A stretch of DNA of 64,000 nucleotides, from NCBI GenBank assembly GCA_024180945.1, contig JAKSGN010000006.1:4216001-4280000 (forward strand). Direction: 5' to 3'. The stretch comes from Macrophomina tecta. Taxonomy: Eukaryota > Ascomycota > Dothideomycetes > Botryosphaeriales > Botryosphaeriaceae. Position numbers and translations under genes: made by a program. Shown here in pieces: positions 33,501 to 46,740 of the stretch; the first letter of the stretch is position 1; every line of letters begins with the position of its first letter. The notes under the pieces were generated by a model. That model did not search any database. It was not told where the DNA came from and saw only the letters and a list, made by a program, of their open reading frames with translations.

Positions 33501-36500
33501 CTCAGAAGGAAACGGACCGTAAACTTAAGCAAAAGTGATTTTTTGTTGTTCTATGTTCTGCTAAGCTAGCTAGCCACTATCCTCATCTGTCAGCATGACT
33601 GCCCAAAAGCAATTGGGACTGTCACCTGGCACTACTCGGCTAGGGAGTGCTCGGAACTGATTCTCGTGGAACAAATGACTCGTATCGATAGCACCACGTA
33701 CTAGTCCATTCAACTGGAAATTCTATCAATTCCTCATCAAGTATGGAAGATGCATTTTAGGGCATACCGCGATCACGGCCTGCTCCTACAGGCTCTGAAG
33801 CAGCGACTGCTGCGAAGAGGAAGCCATCAATCAACACATCGAGGTCTCATCTGCGCTGTTTGCCTTGGAGACCATCTACAGCGTATATTCACCTCTGTGG
33901 CCGGCTGGTTAACGACATAGCGGGCGTCGATATGCTGAGAAGCAGCATTTTACCGGCGTTTCACCTGATTCATCAGCATCGATTAGCTTCGGAGTACTCA
34001 GCACGGCATACCGTAGCCGCAGAAACAGAAAATATACCCATGGAGGAACTGCAAAATACGAATTAAAGCGGGCTCCGCCAGCACAGTAATTGAAGAACTG
34101 CAGCGTCGTTCTTGGGCTTATTGGTGCCAATTAAGCAGGGGCGGACCGACGCAGATGATGTGTTGCACTGTATTAAAGGACATCGATTTCATAATGACAC
34201 TTGTGCCATCCTCTCATCTTGCCAATCCGGGCGAGAAATAGTAGCGGAAGGATCCACGAGACTATTGTGCCATTTCCTTGAGTCGACTCGCAAAGGCTGG
34301 CCATATATCCTCGGATCTGGCTACTCGGCCGAATGCCCCTACAGAACACGATGCTTTGTTGCACTTACCTGCGTATCATCTCATGGGACAGCAGCGGAGC
34401 ACATCTCTATTTCAAGAAAGTTAGGTAGTAAGACCCACCACACCACAAAAAGTTAGCCACCTTGACGGGTAGCAAGCCGGGTTGAGTAATAGGCGACATT
34501 TTTCTCGCAGAAACGCTTGCCAGAATAGTTTCACCCCAAGTCTGCACAAGTGTTCAGACTCGTTGATGTATCCTAAATTATGGCGCTCAAGGGACCTTTA
34601 AACTCAGTCTGATGTACAGTGCGGCAATGACAACAAGCTTGCAGCCAAGTTCACTCTCATCCAAGCACCCTCAGGTAAGGGAGGAGTCGATTCGGAAGTC
34701 GCATATTCTGATCTGAAACGTTTAAGCTTAGAGCTTGTTTACGATAAGCAAGAGTTCGGTACTGGTGAGTATGCGTACATAGGCGAGTACGGGAGCTATG
34801 TATAGACCGTTTTCTTACACTAGAGAAAGCCAATTGATGCCGATATCGCTGTGAGAACCTCGTATAGCAGAAAGTTTAGTGTCCAGCACTTGATCCCGGT
34901 GTTTGGATCACTGTATGCATCATGTCTGCTAGCGTGTTTCGTTGGTGGGATTATTGTTAGTATGCTGTTGGTAAAGTCTAGCCTTCCAATGCAAGGCAGC
35001 AAAGCATCTTTGACGCCCGTTGGAGAGCAATAGTGGAGAGTGCGTGGGGAAAACCTCCAACGTGATAAGACGGTATGGAAATAGCGGTGACATCGTCCAA
35101 TCACTGTTGCGGTTTGAGACGTTAAATATGAATCCAACTTCACAGTCAACTGCTGTGACACAGAGGAGACGCGCAGTCATATGGTATTTCCGTGCTTGCA
35201 GTAAGCGATCACTTCAAGGATTTGGTATACATTCAAATGACGCCCTCAAAGAATGACACTCATTATTGACACATAATGAGGTATGAACAGCGTTATCTAT
35301 GATTTTATTTGTTTCGCTTTGTCAGGCATTATATCGGGACTGTTGTATGCCTGAAGGCCAAGAGACAACGGCAACGAAAGACTGGTTCCACAGTCAGTTT
35401 GGCGATGTATGGGAGCAGCCTCATTCGCGAACCTTATCGCGCCGAGATTATGCAGGTGTACATGACTACTACCGCATTAAAAGCGTCCCCGGTCCCTGGG
35501 CGAAGGGAGGCGCCGAGTGACCCAACAGACGCACGTCAGAGCATGTGCCTGTCGTCCAATGGCACGGTGTCCCTGACCTCAAATTCAGGCCGCGTAAGTC
35601 ATTCTATAGCTCTAATATGCACCTCATATCCAACACGAAACCAGGCATTGCTCTATTACCCTGGGGATACTTGTCAGAGCGACGCAACACGTGCCGCGGA
35701 AGCCCCGGATCGTACGGCTTCTTCCTCTCCCAAGACCATGGAGCAACAAGTCGTGGTCAAGACCGCCGAAAAGAAACTAGACTGCGGCAATTATGCTCGG
35801 GAGCAATGCGCTCCATGAGTCAACGAGAAGCTCAAAAGATGGGCCAAGAAGGGACATGTCGAGAGACGTGCAAATCGGACGCCGCCGAAGGGTCAAGAAG
35901 TCTCGGATGATGCGGGGTATCTAGCCGTTTGGCTTAGGCGTCCCGTTGTCCGCGATCTGCGGGCTTCTCGAGTTTCTTTGCAACCTGTGCAACCACTCAA
36001 AATTCGACAGGAGGCTCTCCCTGGCCAAAGGTTTCTCGATGGTCCCATTGGCGTTTCTGTTCGAGGTCTTGGAATCCTCTTGATTAAACACCCGAGGCAG
36101 CCGTATGCTTCCGAAAAGAAGGAAGAAGACGGCAGCAGTGAATTCTTAAAATATTGGAACACGACTATCCGCAATCTTGGTTGATTCGTAGAAGGCGTGG
36201 TGCTTATCAACCCGGATCATACCGGATCGGGCCGTGGCGTTGAAGAGACAGCCACAAAACACTGATCACCTCTTAGCGACTCTACAAAGGGTCCAGTCGA
36301 CTACGGGGCTGAAGAGAATGGAGGACATACTTTCTAGCCGGCGTAAGGTGCCGCGAGCGCCAACGTTACTCATTCTTCTCGCTTCGCAGGCCTCAATAGT
36401 GCCCTTTCGCCCGGTAGGCTCGGCTGCAATGTCTTCTGCTCTCGAAACAATCTATTAGTCTGGCCGGTCGTTCGTATACAATCCGAAGCGACGAGATTGC

Positions 36501-36958
36501 GAAATTGCAGTGACTAGGAAGTGTGCAATCGCTGTTTGCAGGAGGAAGTACTAGCCCTTGCTTCAGATGAACCCAGCGAGCGCTGCGCACTACAAGGCTA
36601 GTACTCTAGCGCAACTTCACGAGACTCAACGCAACTGCTTACCCGTACACTGGGGCACATTGAGCGTGTTTTGCGATTCACACGCTTCACTCCTGTAGAT
36701 TGAAGCCATCAGTCTTTCGCACTATCACTGGCAGAGACCTTGGGCAATCATCCGAATGTAGATGTGCAAGTGACTGGTGAAAACTGGCTGCCCATGGCCA
36801 CCTCTACAGCCCTACACTGTCGTCACCATACCCGTCGAGCTTGCGTAAATGGTGCCCGACCCGCGACCACGACACCACCCCAAGCAAGCGCGCTGTTCTT
36901 GCCAGCCCTCAACACTCCCAACGCACGGCACCGCCGCCTCCGCCATTGCCTCCAGGCC

Positions 36959-36960
<2 letters not shown>
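30518..36960. other. Gene-free, AT-richer block
   Basis: About 6.4 kb with no recognisable coding region. Sampled lines near 33.5 and 34.6 kb are about 42% GC, well below the coding parts of the window. The longest frames (for example 35309-35818 +) show no family motif. A 14-base A run is at 32299-32312. The block may contain old transposon remains altered by repeat-induced point mutation, but I could not identify terminal repeats or transposase motifs. Confidence 0.45.

Positions 36961-36994
<34 letters not shown>
36961..36994. repeat. (CA)17 microsatellite
   Basis: Seventeen uninterrupted CA dinucleotides in non-coding DNA, preceded by CCAGGCCAA and followed by AGAGCT. Confidence 0.97.
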
Positions 36995-36995
<1 letters not shown>

Positions 36996-39900
36996 GAGCT
37001 TAGCCCACAGACAGGGCGGTGCCCGCTGATCGCAGCGACCACCCCAACCGCGCTCCTCACGACAAAACGCCCTCAATAACCTCCACACGAAACCGAACCA
37101 CGACCACCCACCCACATACCTACCTACCCGGTCAGGAATCTACCGACGAGGAGCAGGAAGAGGAGCGGAGAGAGCCATCTCCGGCTCGTGTGTGTGTTTG
37201 CGTGGCCACACGGGGGGCGCCGCACGCTACGCACGAACGCACACATGACGCCCAGCACGCGGCCGAGAGAGTCCAGCCTTGGTAGGTAAGGGCCGACATC
37301 TTCGCCCTCGGTTTGCCCCCTCCTCCCCGCCCAACAACGCTCAGCCGGACATGGGACGAACGAACGGACCCTGACTCGACTGCCGGCGTCGGCTGTTTCT
37401 CTCGGTCCATGGCGCGGTGACGAACTACAAGCATGAGTGTGCATAGAGCGGCGGCCCGATGGGATGCGGTTCCTTTTTTGTTTTTTTTTTTTTTTTTGTT
37501 GCTAATCACTTGTACACACAAACTCGTGCGGATTCGTGGTCCTTGGAAATATACTCTCGAGCTAGTTCCTCCCCCGCCCAGACAGAGAGGTTGAAGTCTC
37601 TTTTGCGTCTCGAGCGGTGCCTCCCGTCGGGCGTGGGCGTGGGCGTTGCGTAAAAATAGACTTCGCCGTGCCTGCGATCGGCGTGATAGGAATGTGATTC
37701 CGAAGTTCTTGTTCCATTTTCGCTTGTGACGCAAATGAAGCAGAGGCTTGAAGGAGGGGGCACGCGAAGGGGCACAGACAAGTTGGTGGTTGCGCTAGAC
37801 CGGCGGCGGTAGTTGCTGCTCGCTTGCCCCATCAGGAAGAGAGAGAGAGGGGGGAGAGATAAGGCTGAAGAGCTGCAGACCATCCACGAACGGGAAAGGC
37901 TTGCGAAGCGATCCAAACGAGATCTCTCTCGCGACGCGCTGTGACCGCGAGGAGGGGAAAACAGGGTCCAGAACCAGGTCGAACGGGTGAGCACGCGCGC
38001 TTCTGCTGCTCCTGCGCCGTGCCGCCTGCTACTGCTGCCTATCACCATGGCCTAACGGACAGCCCGAACGTCCGTCCCATCATTACCCGGAAGCGGAAAG
38101 CTGGCAACGACACCTTCTTTCGTCTTGAGCATGCGAGGGCAAGAGGAAAGGTCGCATGCCTCCGAGGGCTGGCCTGATTGCGTCTGGGTCGCTAGTCCAA
38201 TCAAAGGGAGTAAGCAGCCACGCGGCGCGGACATCAGACAGTAGGCCATTTGTTTTGCTTCTCGTGCTGTGTGGAGTTGTCGATTTCTCTGCTGCTCCCC
38301 TCCCCACCCAGTGCCCGCTCGCCGAAATCGTTGCGCACACGCTCGCATATTTTGTGTCTCCCCCCCCAACGTTCTGGCCCACACCCCCGGAACGGCGGCT
38401 AGATGCCCCATACTCGGCGACGTCCCATTCGTTGTCAAAGAGCCGGCCTGCGGATGCATGCCCGGCTCGCTCTGCATGCCCCCATTTTGCGAATTGCTCC
38501 TTCTAACATGCCCCCTTCCTCCTTCGATGGATCCTTCCTTTGCCTTTCCCCTCAATCAAAAGCTAAAAATAGAAAAAAAAAAAAAAAAGGTCACCATCCC
38601 TCCCGCGATCCGGGATGCGAGTGGGTTGGCCGGATGCAACCGCGCTTAAAGAGCGGGCGGTTGGAGGAGCAGAGGGCAGAAAGTGAAGATCGAAGGGTGC
38701 GGCAAAGCAGAATAAGCGCCGCCTTGGTCTCGACGCTGAATCCTACGCGGAAGGATTATTGCCCGTCGGCCTCTTCCGTTGTCTCTTTCACGAGCAGGTA
38801 ACCTCATCGAAGAAACGCACCCTCATCATCCACCCCGCGCGCATGACAGGCTTTCTGAAGTCTCATTCCGCAGAAAGGTCGTAATCTCACCAGACGAGGC
38901 AAAAGGGAGGATTGTGGAGGCGAGGCACGCACGAGCAGATGACTTGTCGGAATGCAGCGGCAGGGAGCGAGAGGGAAGAAAACGGCCTGCGACAGTAGAG
39001 CAACAGGAGCGCAGCAACCTGCTTCTTCCCCGCCAAGCGTGGGTTTTGTTGGCGAGGAAGCATCGGCTCAGGCACCCAAAGCGGATGCTCATGTCAGCTC
39101 CCTTTTCACCAACCCGGTTTTTCTGACCGGCCCTTTTCGGAAGGCTCTCCGAGCCTTTGGCTGACGAGAGCGAGCAGAGCCTCACAGGTCAGTTGCGCAA
39201 AAGTCGCCCCGTCCACAGGCACGCCACTCCGTCATTCCTGCCTGTCTCGATCTATCGCGTGAGGATGCGAGTAGTTGCAGAAGCAAGCGAAGGACCGCGC
39301 GGTTGGTGCGATTTTGTCGAAAAGGAAGAAGAAAAAGAAAAAGTAATGCTGCCCACCAATCACACGGCCGTGGACAAAAGCGCGCGTTGTAGACCGTGAT
39401 TGGGCATGCGAACCATAGCAAAAACAGCTCAGTCAGCGCCAAGAAGGGAAACCAGGCAAAAGCAAATAGGCGAGGTCAAAGGACTCAGCACGTTGTTTGA
39501 CGTAGCGAATGCCCTGCCCTGCCGCGTGAAGGTGTTCCGTACACCACAGCACACACCCATACCCAAACGCTACTTGGGCTTGTCTCGTCCCGCGTGCCGC
39601 CGGAAGGATCGCTCTCTTTAGCTAATGTGACACAATCGCCATCTGAGACATTGCCGAATATGTCCAGGAGAGCGCTGAGCGTTGATCATAATGCGTAAGC
39701 TGCTGATCGCGGTCAGCTACATCATCATCAACCGCCGTCGCGGTTGCAGTGTGGTTACACTAGCTGCGCTTAACCCGACCACCGCTCCCAAGGCCCACCT
39801 GCCGGACGATGAACGTTTCGACAGGTCCGGTCTTGGCTCATGTGGTCATCCAGGGCCCGATGACTGTGGGGAACGGCGTTATTTGACGCGACGTCTCACC

Positions 39901-41100
39901 AGAAGCACGCTGTTTCCCGTTTTGGCATATGCTACTGGCGCTCAGGGCAACGACCCTCAGACCGGGCTCGCGGGACTGGACGTAGCTTATCCCCGGGAAG
40001 GCGACGAAAGAAGTGGGCTCGTGCAATTGACTTTCCGCCTGAGACACAAACAATCAAAGAAGATGCGAACAAAATGAACGTCAGCACTCTGCTGGGAGCG
40101 CAAGCAGCAATCCAACACAGAGAGGCAATATTTGGAATATAGAGGCAGAATACGGCAGGGAGGTGACGCAAGCTGACCTCGCAATATGCACCGCGCTGAA
40201 GGATTTATCGAAGCACGAAAAGGAAATGAGATGAAGTCACCATATTGGACCACCGCTGATTCCGCGACCTCAACGTCGTACGATGGAATAGGGGGCTACC
40301 AGCTATCGCACCAGCGGGCGGCTCTTCGGTGGTCGCCCCGGACGGGTTTTCATCGACCAAGTCAGTATCTCAAACAACTGTTCAGCTAGTGCGCTTAGTA
40401 CCCCCGTTAGCTGAACCTACTATTACGACCCTTACTTCTCCGTGTTAGTGAGGACGTAACAGAGCGGCTATCGGCGACTTCGGTGTTTCGAGAAGGCCTG
40501 CCATACCGTGTACGATAGAGCGGTGGCTGGCACCGTTGGTAGTGCGACCAAATTTTTCTGCATGGAAATTCCGCAGCCATCACGCGCAAATCTCCCGTGA
40601 CGGGGCGGTAGCCTTACCGATCCGGTGTCGCAGCCCGCCTTCAATAGCCTTCAAGGCACAATCCGTGGTCTAAGGGCAGATTCCGTCGACTAACCAAGCC
40701 TCCCGTTCTTGGCTGCGGATGTTAAAAAGAGCGGTAAATGAGCCCGTCGGGTACACCTGCTCATCTGACTCCGTGCTTGAAGCGCTACGGGGGGGTGCTA
40801 ACGGTACTTGCCCGCTGGGCTGAATATGCGCTCGCGGCGGCCTACCAGCCTCTTTGTTGATAGCTGCCGGAGCCATCTCAGGAAAGCGCGCGCACGAGAA
40901 AGTGTGTGCATCTCCGTTGAGGCTATGCGGCTAAGGTCACCGCTCGGGTTCGCGTTTGGAAACAGTGTGTCGTGTAGCGTGCCGGGGAGCGAACAGGGCC
41001 TCCGACAGCGCGCGGCTGCAAAGAAACTGCAAATCAGCCGCAGGTACGCGAAGGCACGTAGATATTGCCTATATGTACGAGTTATCGATCACGAGTACGG
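36995..41100. other. Intergenic region, mixed composition
   Basis: No gene recognised. It contains a T-rich run near 37471-37498, a 17-base A run near 38572-38588 and pyrimidine-rich stretches. The open frames overlap on both strands and carry no known motif. Confidence 0.45.
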
Positions 41101-42360
41101 TCGCTAAAGATACAGCCAACTGCCAGGCGCCCTAGGCGACCGTTGGTTCGTTGACGAAAGCAGCAGTCTGATAACAGTCGTTAGGCAGGCCGAGAGGCGC
41201 GCGGCATGGCGAGCGAGCCACATGGACGCACAGGACCCGGGAAACACAGTAGAGTTTGCCAGTGGCTGAACGCATGGATGGGGAGGCGGGCAGATTGGCA
41301 GCTTTGAGGCGTCAGCCAACCGCAGCGGGTCGAGCCAGATCTCCCAGCACGCCCTTTGCCGCTCGAGGCAGTGATGGGCAGCTGCCTGCGAACAAGCAAT
41401 GTGATGATCCGCCGGGATCGTCTGGCTGGGACAGGAGCCACTCGCAGCGAAGGGATGCCCCCGGCTCTGAGCTGGGCGGCGGGCAGCAACGACAGAGCTT
41501 GTCATTCGCAGCTCGCGTGCCGACCTGCAAGATTGACGATGCCGCCGCCTGCTGCTGCTTCTTAACGACCTCTCTTGCGTGCAGCACCAGTAGCACCGCC
41601 TGATTGGCGCACCTGCAAGGTCCTGCTCATTTGGCCCCCTTTTCCCCGCTGGCGCCGCTGCTGCTATTGCAGAGTGCTGCTGCATGCTCGAACGGCGCGG
41701 CGAGTCGTGGGCAGCCGTTTTCGCCATTCGCCTCGGGCAACGGTGCTCGCTGCATGCGCGGTCGCATGGAGGGTCCCAAGGGTCGGCGGAGCTGAGAGAA
41801 AAAGCGGTTGGGAAAGGCAGTCTCGCGATCCCTGCGAGTGATCCACGCGCCCCCCTGCTACCAATGGCGGAGAAGGGCTCGAAGCAGTAGCGTCGTGATC
41901 ACTTGATGGCGGTCGAGCCCTCCTTTCGGCGAGCTTGGCCAAGCAGATCGCGCGCTCGAAGGAACTTCCCAGGCCTCCGCGCCAACGCTAGCGGTAGGCT
42001 GAATCCTTCGCGCAAGCGACGCTGTTGCGGAGGGGCGGGACATGCCGGGACGGCGAGGGCGCGTTTGGCATGGTCGCGGGCAGCTGCCGGCTGCTGAGAC
42101 GGATGGTGAAGGAGGGCGGGCAGGAGGTGACGAAGGCGTCGCGCAGGAGAAACAGCGTCGCGGGTGGCTCGCGGGCGGGGAGGGCATGGGCGGGTGTTTT
42201 TGACCCCTTGCTAGGACGAAAGGGGCCAAGCGGTCGCTTTTGGCGAACGGCCGAAATGAGGGTGCAGCATGCAACATGCAAAGGCGAGGGCGAGGGGCAC
42301 AGCAGCATCATCGGCGGGCTATTTTTGCGTCACTCACGGGGCCCTGCGCAGCGGTTAGGC

Positions 42361-42415
42361 GAGGGCGACGACGAGGGCGACGAGGGCGACGAGGGCGACG
42401 AGGGCGAGAGGGCGA
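42361..42415. repeat. 9-bp GACGAGGGC tandem repeat
   Basis: About five imperfect head-to-tail copies of GACGAGGGC, ending in GAGAGGGCGAC. Non-coding as far as can be seen. Confidence 0.9.
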
Positions 42416-43042
42416 CAGTGGCAGGCGCGGGAAAGCACGTCACCCATGGCTTTCGGGCAGGGCCTTGACATCCCGCAGCATTGGGAGGAGTCGCGTGGCA
42501 GCCTCAGCGCGGGGGATGCTGCGCTTGGCTCTGCCCGGCTGCACGGGTCGTCATGGCTGGATGTTCGCTTTGACCTGTGGGTTGATCATGGGCGCCAGGC
42601 GACCGCCGGGAAACGCCATGGAAGCGCGATGAGGAAAGGGCAGCGATCCTAGCCTCGGTCGCCCCGAGCATCCAGCGCATCGCCGCAGGGGTGCCTGCAC
42701 AGCATCGTCCGCCCGACTCGCGAGTCCAGCCCGCCGCCGCCCGCCAGCGAAATCTTCATCCTATCGTACGATGGGCGAGCGAGCGAGGGCAGCGGCACGC
42801 GGGGTAGGCGGCCGCTTGAGGCCTGGGGCCTGGGGCCTGGCATCTGGGGGCCGCGACTGACTCTGTGCGTGTCAGGAGCCTGGAAGTTGCCGTCTATCAC
42901 CACAACGCGAAAGCGAAGCAGCGTGCGCTCAGATCGGGCGGATCGCGCTGCCTGTCCGCTGTTCGCTTATGCGCGCGCGTCGTTGGTCAGCGCCGACCGG
43001 CATGCGCATCCTGCCCGTGAGCACAATTATCCATCGCACGCG

Positions 43043-43066
43043 CAGCAGCAGCAGCAGCAGCAGCAG
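43043..43066. repeat. (CAG)8 microsatellite
   Basis: Eight perfect CAG triplets in GC-rich, apparently non-coding DNA. Confidence 0.95.
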
Positions 43067-43113
43067 CGGTTGTTGCGGTGGCCGCAGCGGTGCGGCTCTG
43101 CACCATCAAGCTC

Positions 43114-43138
43114 GCGGTGCGGTGCGGTGCGGTGCGGT
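43114..43138. repeat. (GCGGT)5 microsatellite
   Basis: Five perfect copies of the pentamer GCGGT. Confidence 0.95.
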
Positions 43139-43490
43139 CAGCGCGCCTGTCGGGCTGGCGGCGCGCCGTGCTGTCGGTGGGCGCAGCCGGCCTGAGCGAT
43201 CATGGCCGTGGCTTCGGTGTGGATGGCAGACGGCTGCAGCCAGCGCCCGCGGCATTGGCTCACGGTCGCGGGATGTGCGATCGCTCCGCACCCATGCGCG
43301 GCCATGCAGGCAGCTCCTCGAGCTTCGCAGGCCAAACCGGGGCATTGGCATTGGCATTCCGCAGTCGTGTCGCTGTCTCGTCTGCGGGCTTGCGCCCACG
43401 TGGGCGCGCTTGGATGCCTGCTCACTGCAGCGCGCCATCCGCTGCGCGCGCTGCGAGCTGGGAGCTACCGGTGCTGGAGCGGGAGCGCTG

Positions 43491-43520
43491 CTGGAGCTGG
43501 AGCTGGAGCTGGAGCTGGAG
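43491..43520. repeat. (CTGGAG)5 microsatellite
   Basis: Five perfect copies of the hexamer CTGGAG, about 370 bases after the GCGGT repeat. Confidence 0.95.
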
Positions 43521-45372
43521 GGCGGCCGGGGCGCGGTGCTGCTGGTGCTGCTCTGGTGCCGCCGCTTGGATCGCCGGCGTTCTCCGCCGCGCTTTTCGCT
43601 TGCTTTTCTCCGCCGGGCTCTCTGCTATTCCTGGCCCGCGGCCCAGGCCCAGGTCTGACATGGCCGGTCTTAGACCACGGTCATCAGGCCTCGCACGCGC
43701 CGAGCGGAGATCCGAATAGGGAAGACGTCTTTATTGCCAGCCCCCGGCCAAGACCGAGCATCGTATCCGGCTAGTGGGTGCGAGCTGGCCTGCTTGGTAA
43801 GTGATGACAGGGCGCGCTGGGGAGTTTCAGGGGCGGCGGCGACAAAGGTCTTTGTGTCTGGCGAGGGCGGGAGGTGCATCCCGATCGGCGCGGTGTCTTG
43901 CTGCTGCTGGGGCGCGTCTGGCTGCGTGTGCCGCACAGTCGGAAATTCTGAGCCGCACGTTCCCCGTCGTCTGCTCTGTTTCTCGGCGGCGCATTCCCAG
44001 AGGCTTGACCCGGGCCGGTGCCCAAGCCCAAGCCCACGCCGCCGTCCCGCACGCCCTCTGCCCACCACAGGCCAGCCGCGCCGCAGTAGTGCGTGCCCAG
44101 TGCCCGGCCGGGCCCAGGCAGGCATGTCATCCACCAGCGCCGGCAGGGTCCAGGGCGCGGGGACCTGGGAGCGCGCGCGCGGCAATTGAGCGCACCACCC
44201 GAGCAGCACCCTCATGCCCAGCCAGCCCGCCCGCTCGCTGCCCGCGCCTGCCAGCCAGCAGGCGGCGGCGCGATCTGGTGTGCCAGCCCTTAATCTCACT
44301 GATTTGCTTCTGCCGCTCGCTTGCCCGGCCTGCAGTCCGCCAGCGCGCGCAGCTAAGCTTAGCCCGCCCGGCCTGAACCTTCTCCCGCGCGGGCTCACCT
44401 GAATCCATCGCCAATTGCGTCCGATCCAGATTCACCCAGAGCACGGACGGATCCTCTCGCCTGGTGAGGCCGGGCGACGGCGTCAGGGCCCCTAGCAGCC
44501 AGTCAGCCACGCGAACCACCATTCCCTGACCCTCCTGGCCTGGCGTACATATACGTGACGGCGCACCTCCACTCACGACAAAGCCGCCGCCGCGAGTGAC
44601 CTCAGCCTCGACCAGCCATACCGCGCCCCAAGCCCCCAGGCACGCAACAAAGAGGTCCCGCCAGCCCCAACACGCGCCAGCTGCCCTCGCCTGTCTCTCT
44701 CCATCCCAGGCACCGGGACGCGCCTCCTCTGTCTACCAGAAACCAGATCTTGCACAGCTCCGTGCGACGGCCTTCGTTGCACCGCGTCTGCGCAACCAAG
44801 AACTCGGGCTCGTCCAAGGTTGGCCTCCAGCCCGTGGCACCCTCCCAGCACCCATTGTGCGTCGCCTGTCCCGCGCTGCCTCTCAACCCTAGCCTGAGAC
44901 TTTCTAGAAGTCTTTTGGATTGGCCTGCAGACATCGGTGCTACTCCTCCCGACCACGCCGCAGGGATCTTCACGGTAGACTTTTCACCAGCTCCACCACT
45001 TCTCCAGAGGCCGTCCTTGTGCGTGACAGTCATCCGTTTCTGGCATCGCGAGCCTCTTTAACCGCCTCTGCCTCACCTCCGCCCAAGCGCGCTGCATCGC
45101 TGGGCCCTCGCCATCACAACAACCACAACCACACCCCCTCTGTATCTTGCCCGCGCGCCCCTCCCGCTGGCGCGTCGTAGTAGTAGCCCTCACTGGATTA
45201 CTCAAGGACACAAAGTGGTCAGTCTTGGCCGGGCGCAGGTGTGAGAACTCCGCCGCCGACCAGCACTCTGTATTCACTTCCCTCTCCCCCTCTCACCTCC
45301 AACGACCGGCCAGCAGGCCAAGGACCCGAGAAATCCTTCAACGTGGCTGCCGCCGTCGCTCTCCCGACCCAT

Positions 45373-46740
45373 ATGCATCCTGGGCCGGATTCTATGGGTG
45401 CACCAACGAGCTTCACAGCTCGCCGGCCTAACGCTTCGTCTCTGCCTAACTTCGAGCTCCCTCCTCCTCCACTCTCGAGCCTCCAGAAATTCCCCACCTT
45501 CTCATCCACCAACAACGCGCAATCTCCCGCGACGGGCAACATAGGCAATCTTCTGACGCCGCCTAGCAACTTGTCTGACGGTATGAGCTCCAACGCGCAG
45601 TCGTCGCAAAACATGTCTTCCTACAACCCCAACGGCTATGTTTGGTCGCCTCCACCCCAAGGCTCTACGCCGTACGGTTTCCAGCCGCAAGCTCCCTCCA
45701 CGTCACAGTCATACGCCACTCCGCGAGGTAAGCAAAAGAACAAAGAGTTGAAAGAAAACGCGGGTGATCGGCTAACAAGGCTGCTAGGACTGCCTCCACC
45801 ACCCTACGAGCTTAACCACCTACCACCTTTTCCCTCGTCAGGATCCATGTCTGCCCCTTCGACCCTGCCAACCATGTCTGGCCCGCAGAACGCGATGTCC
45901 AACATGATGAGCTCGCAGAACCCAGTCTCGTCGTCGGCGCCCCACCAGTCCCCGATCCATTCTCAGGAGTCTTTCTCCTCGAGGCTGCCGCCCACCCCCA
46001 CTTATCACTACAACTCTCAGCCATCCACGACGCCACAGCAGTCTAACTTCCCCTATTCGACTGGTCCTTCTCCCACACACGCCAGCCCTCTTAGCGCCGG
46101 TGGCGCCATGCACAGAATGTCGCCAGCCCACAGCTCAGCCCAGGTGCCATCGATGCAGTCAGGGCCCGCTCACTCGCCGCTGCCATACCAGCGGCCATCA
46201 TACCAGAGCTATCCGCTGCCAGGTCCTGTGCTCTCCAACGTTAATAACCCGAATGGGCAGCTTGCGTTGGTGGGTGGCATGCCTCATGGGGGGATGATGC
46301 CGGGCTTCCCTAATAGCGGACACGCGGCGAGCATGGGCCATATCTATGGTCAAGCACATCCAGGAGCTCACCAGGCGCCGCCGAACGATCGCCCATTCAA
46401 GTGTGATCAGTGCCCGCAGAGCTTCAACCGTAACCACGATCTGAAGCGTCACAAGCGGATTCATTTGGCCGTGAAACCTTTCCCCTGCGGCCACTGCGAC
46501 AAGAGCTTCTCGCGCAAGGATGCGCTCAAGGTAATTACTATCCCATGAAACCTAACAGTGATATTTCCTGCCCGACCAAATCGCTAACTCGCTGCACAGA
46601 GACATATTCTTGTCAAGGGCTGCGGAAAGGCAGCAGCGGCAGCAGAAGCGGACAAGCACGACGGTTCCATTTCGCCAACCGATAAAGGCTCGATGGTCAG
46701 CGAGGCGAGCGAGCACAAGCCTGTTCTATCGGGCCATTAA
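45373..46740 (+). CDS. flbC: C2H2 zinc-finger transcription factor, FlbC-like
   Basis: Three exons (45373-45727, 45788-46530, 46600-46740) give 412 residues. Intron 1 (60 nt, GTAAGC, GCTAAC branch) is in frame and free of stops; intron 2 (69 nt) splits the second finger after DALK, so only splicing supplies the second His and the tail RHILVKGCGK. Two C2H2 fingers lie near the C-terminus: CDQC...HKRIH and CGHC...HILVKGC, preceded by a long Ser/Pro/Gln-rich region. This layout and the finger sequence resemble FlbC, an activator of conidiation (brlA pathway) in Aspergillus; the orthology rests on memory of the family. The frame stays open upstream to 45187 without an ATG, so the 5' end is uncertain: either translation starts at 45373 or an upstream exon with its own ATG joins here. 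Confidence 0.7.

Larger units (their letters stand above)
41101..45186. other. Very GC-rich region upstream of the flbC-like gene
   Basis: Sampled sequence near 43.4 kb is about 75% GC. Open frames of up to 240 codons overlap on both strands and are dominated by Ala, Arg, Gly and Ser, so I treat them as composition effects. Several short tandem repeats lie here (listed separately). From about 44.6 kb the sequence becomes C-rich, resembling the long 5' leader of a fungal regulator gene. Confidence 0.45.

Noticed and set aside
45241..45372. Start of the flbC-like protein at 45241
   Set aside because: The codon there is GTG, not ATG; no evidence for non-AUG initiation.
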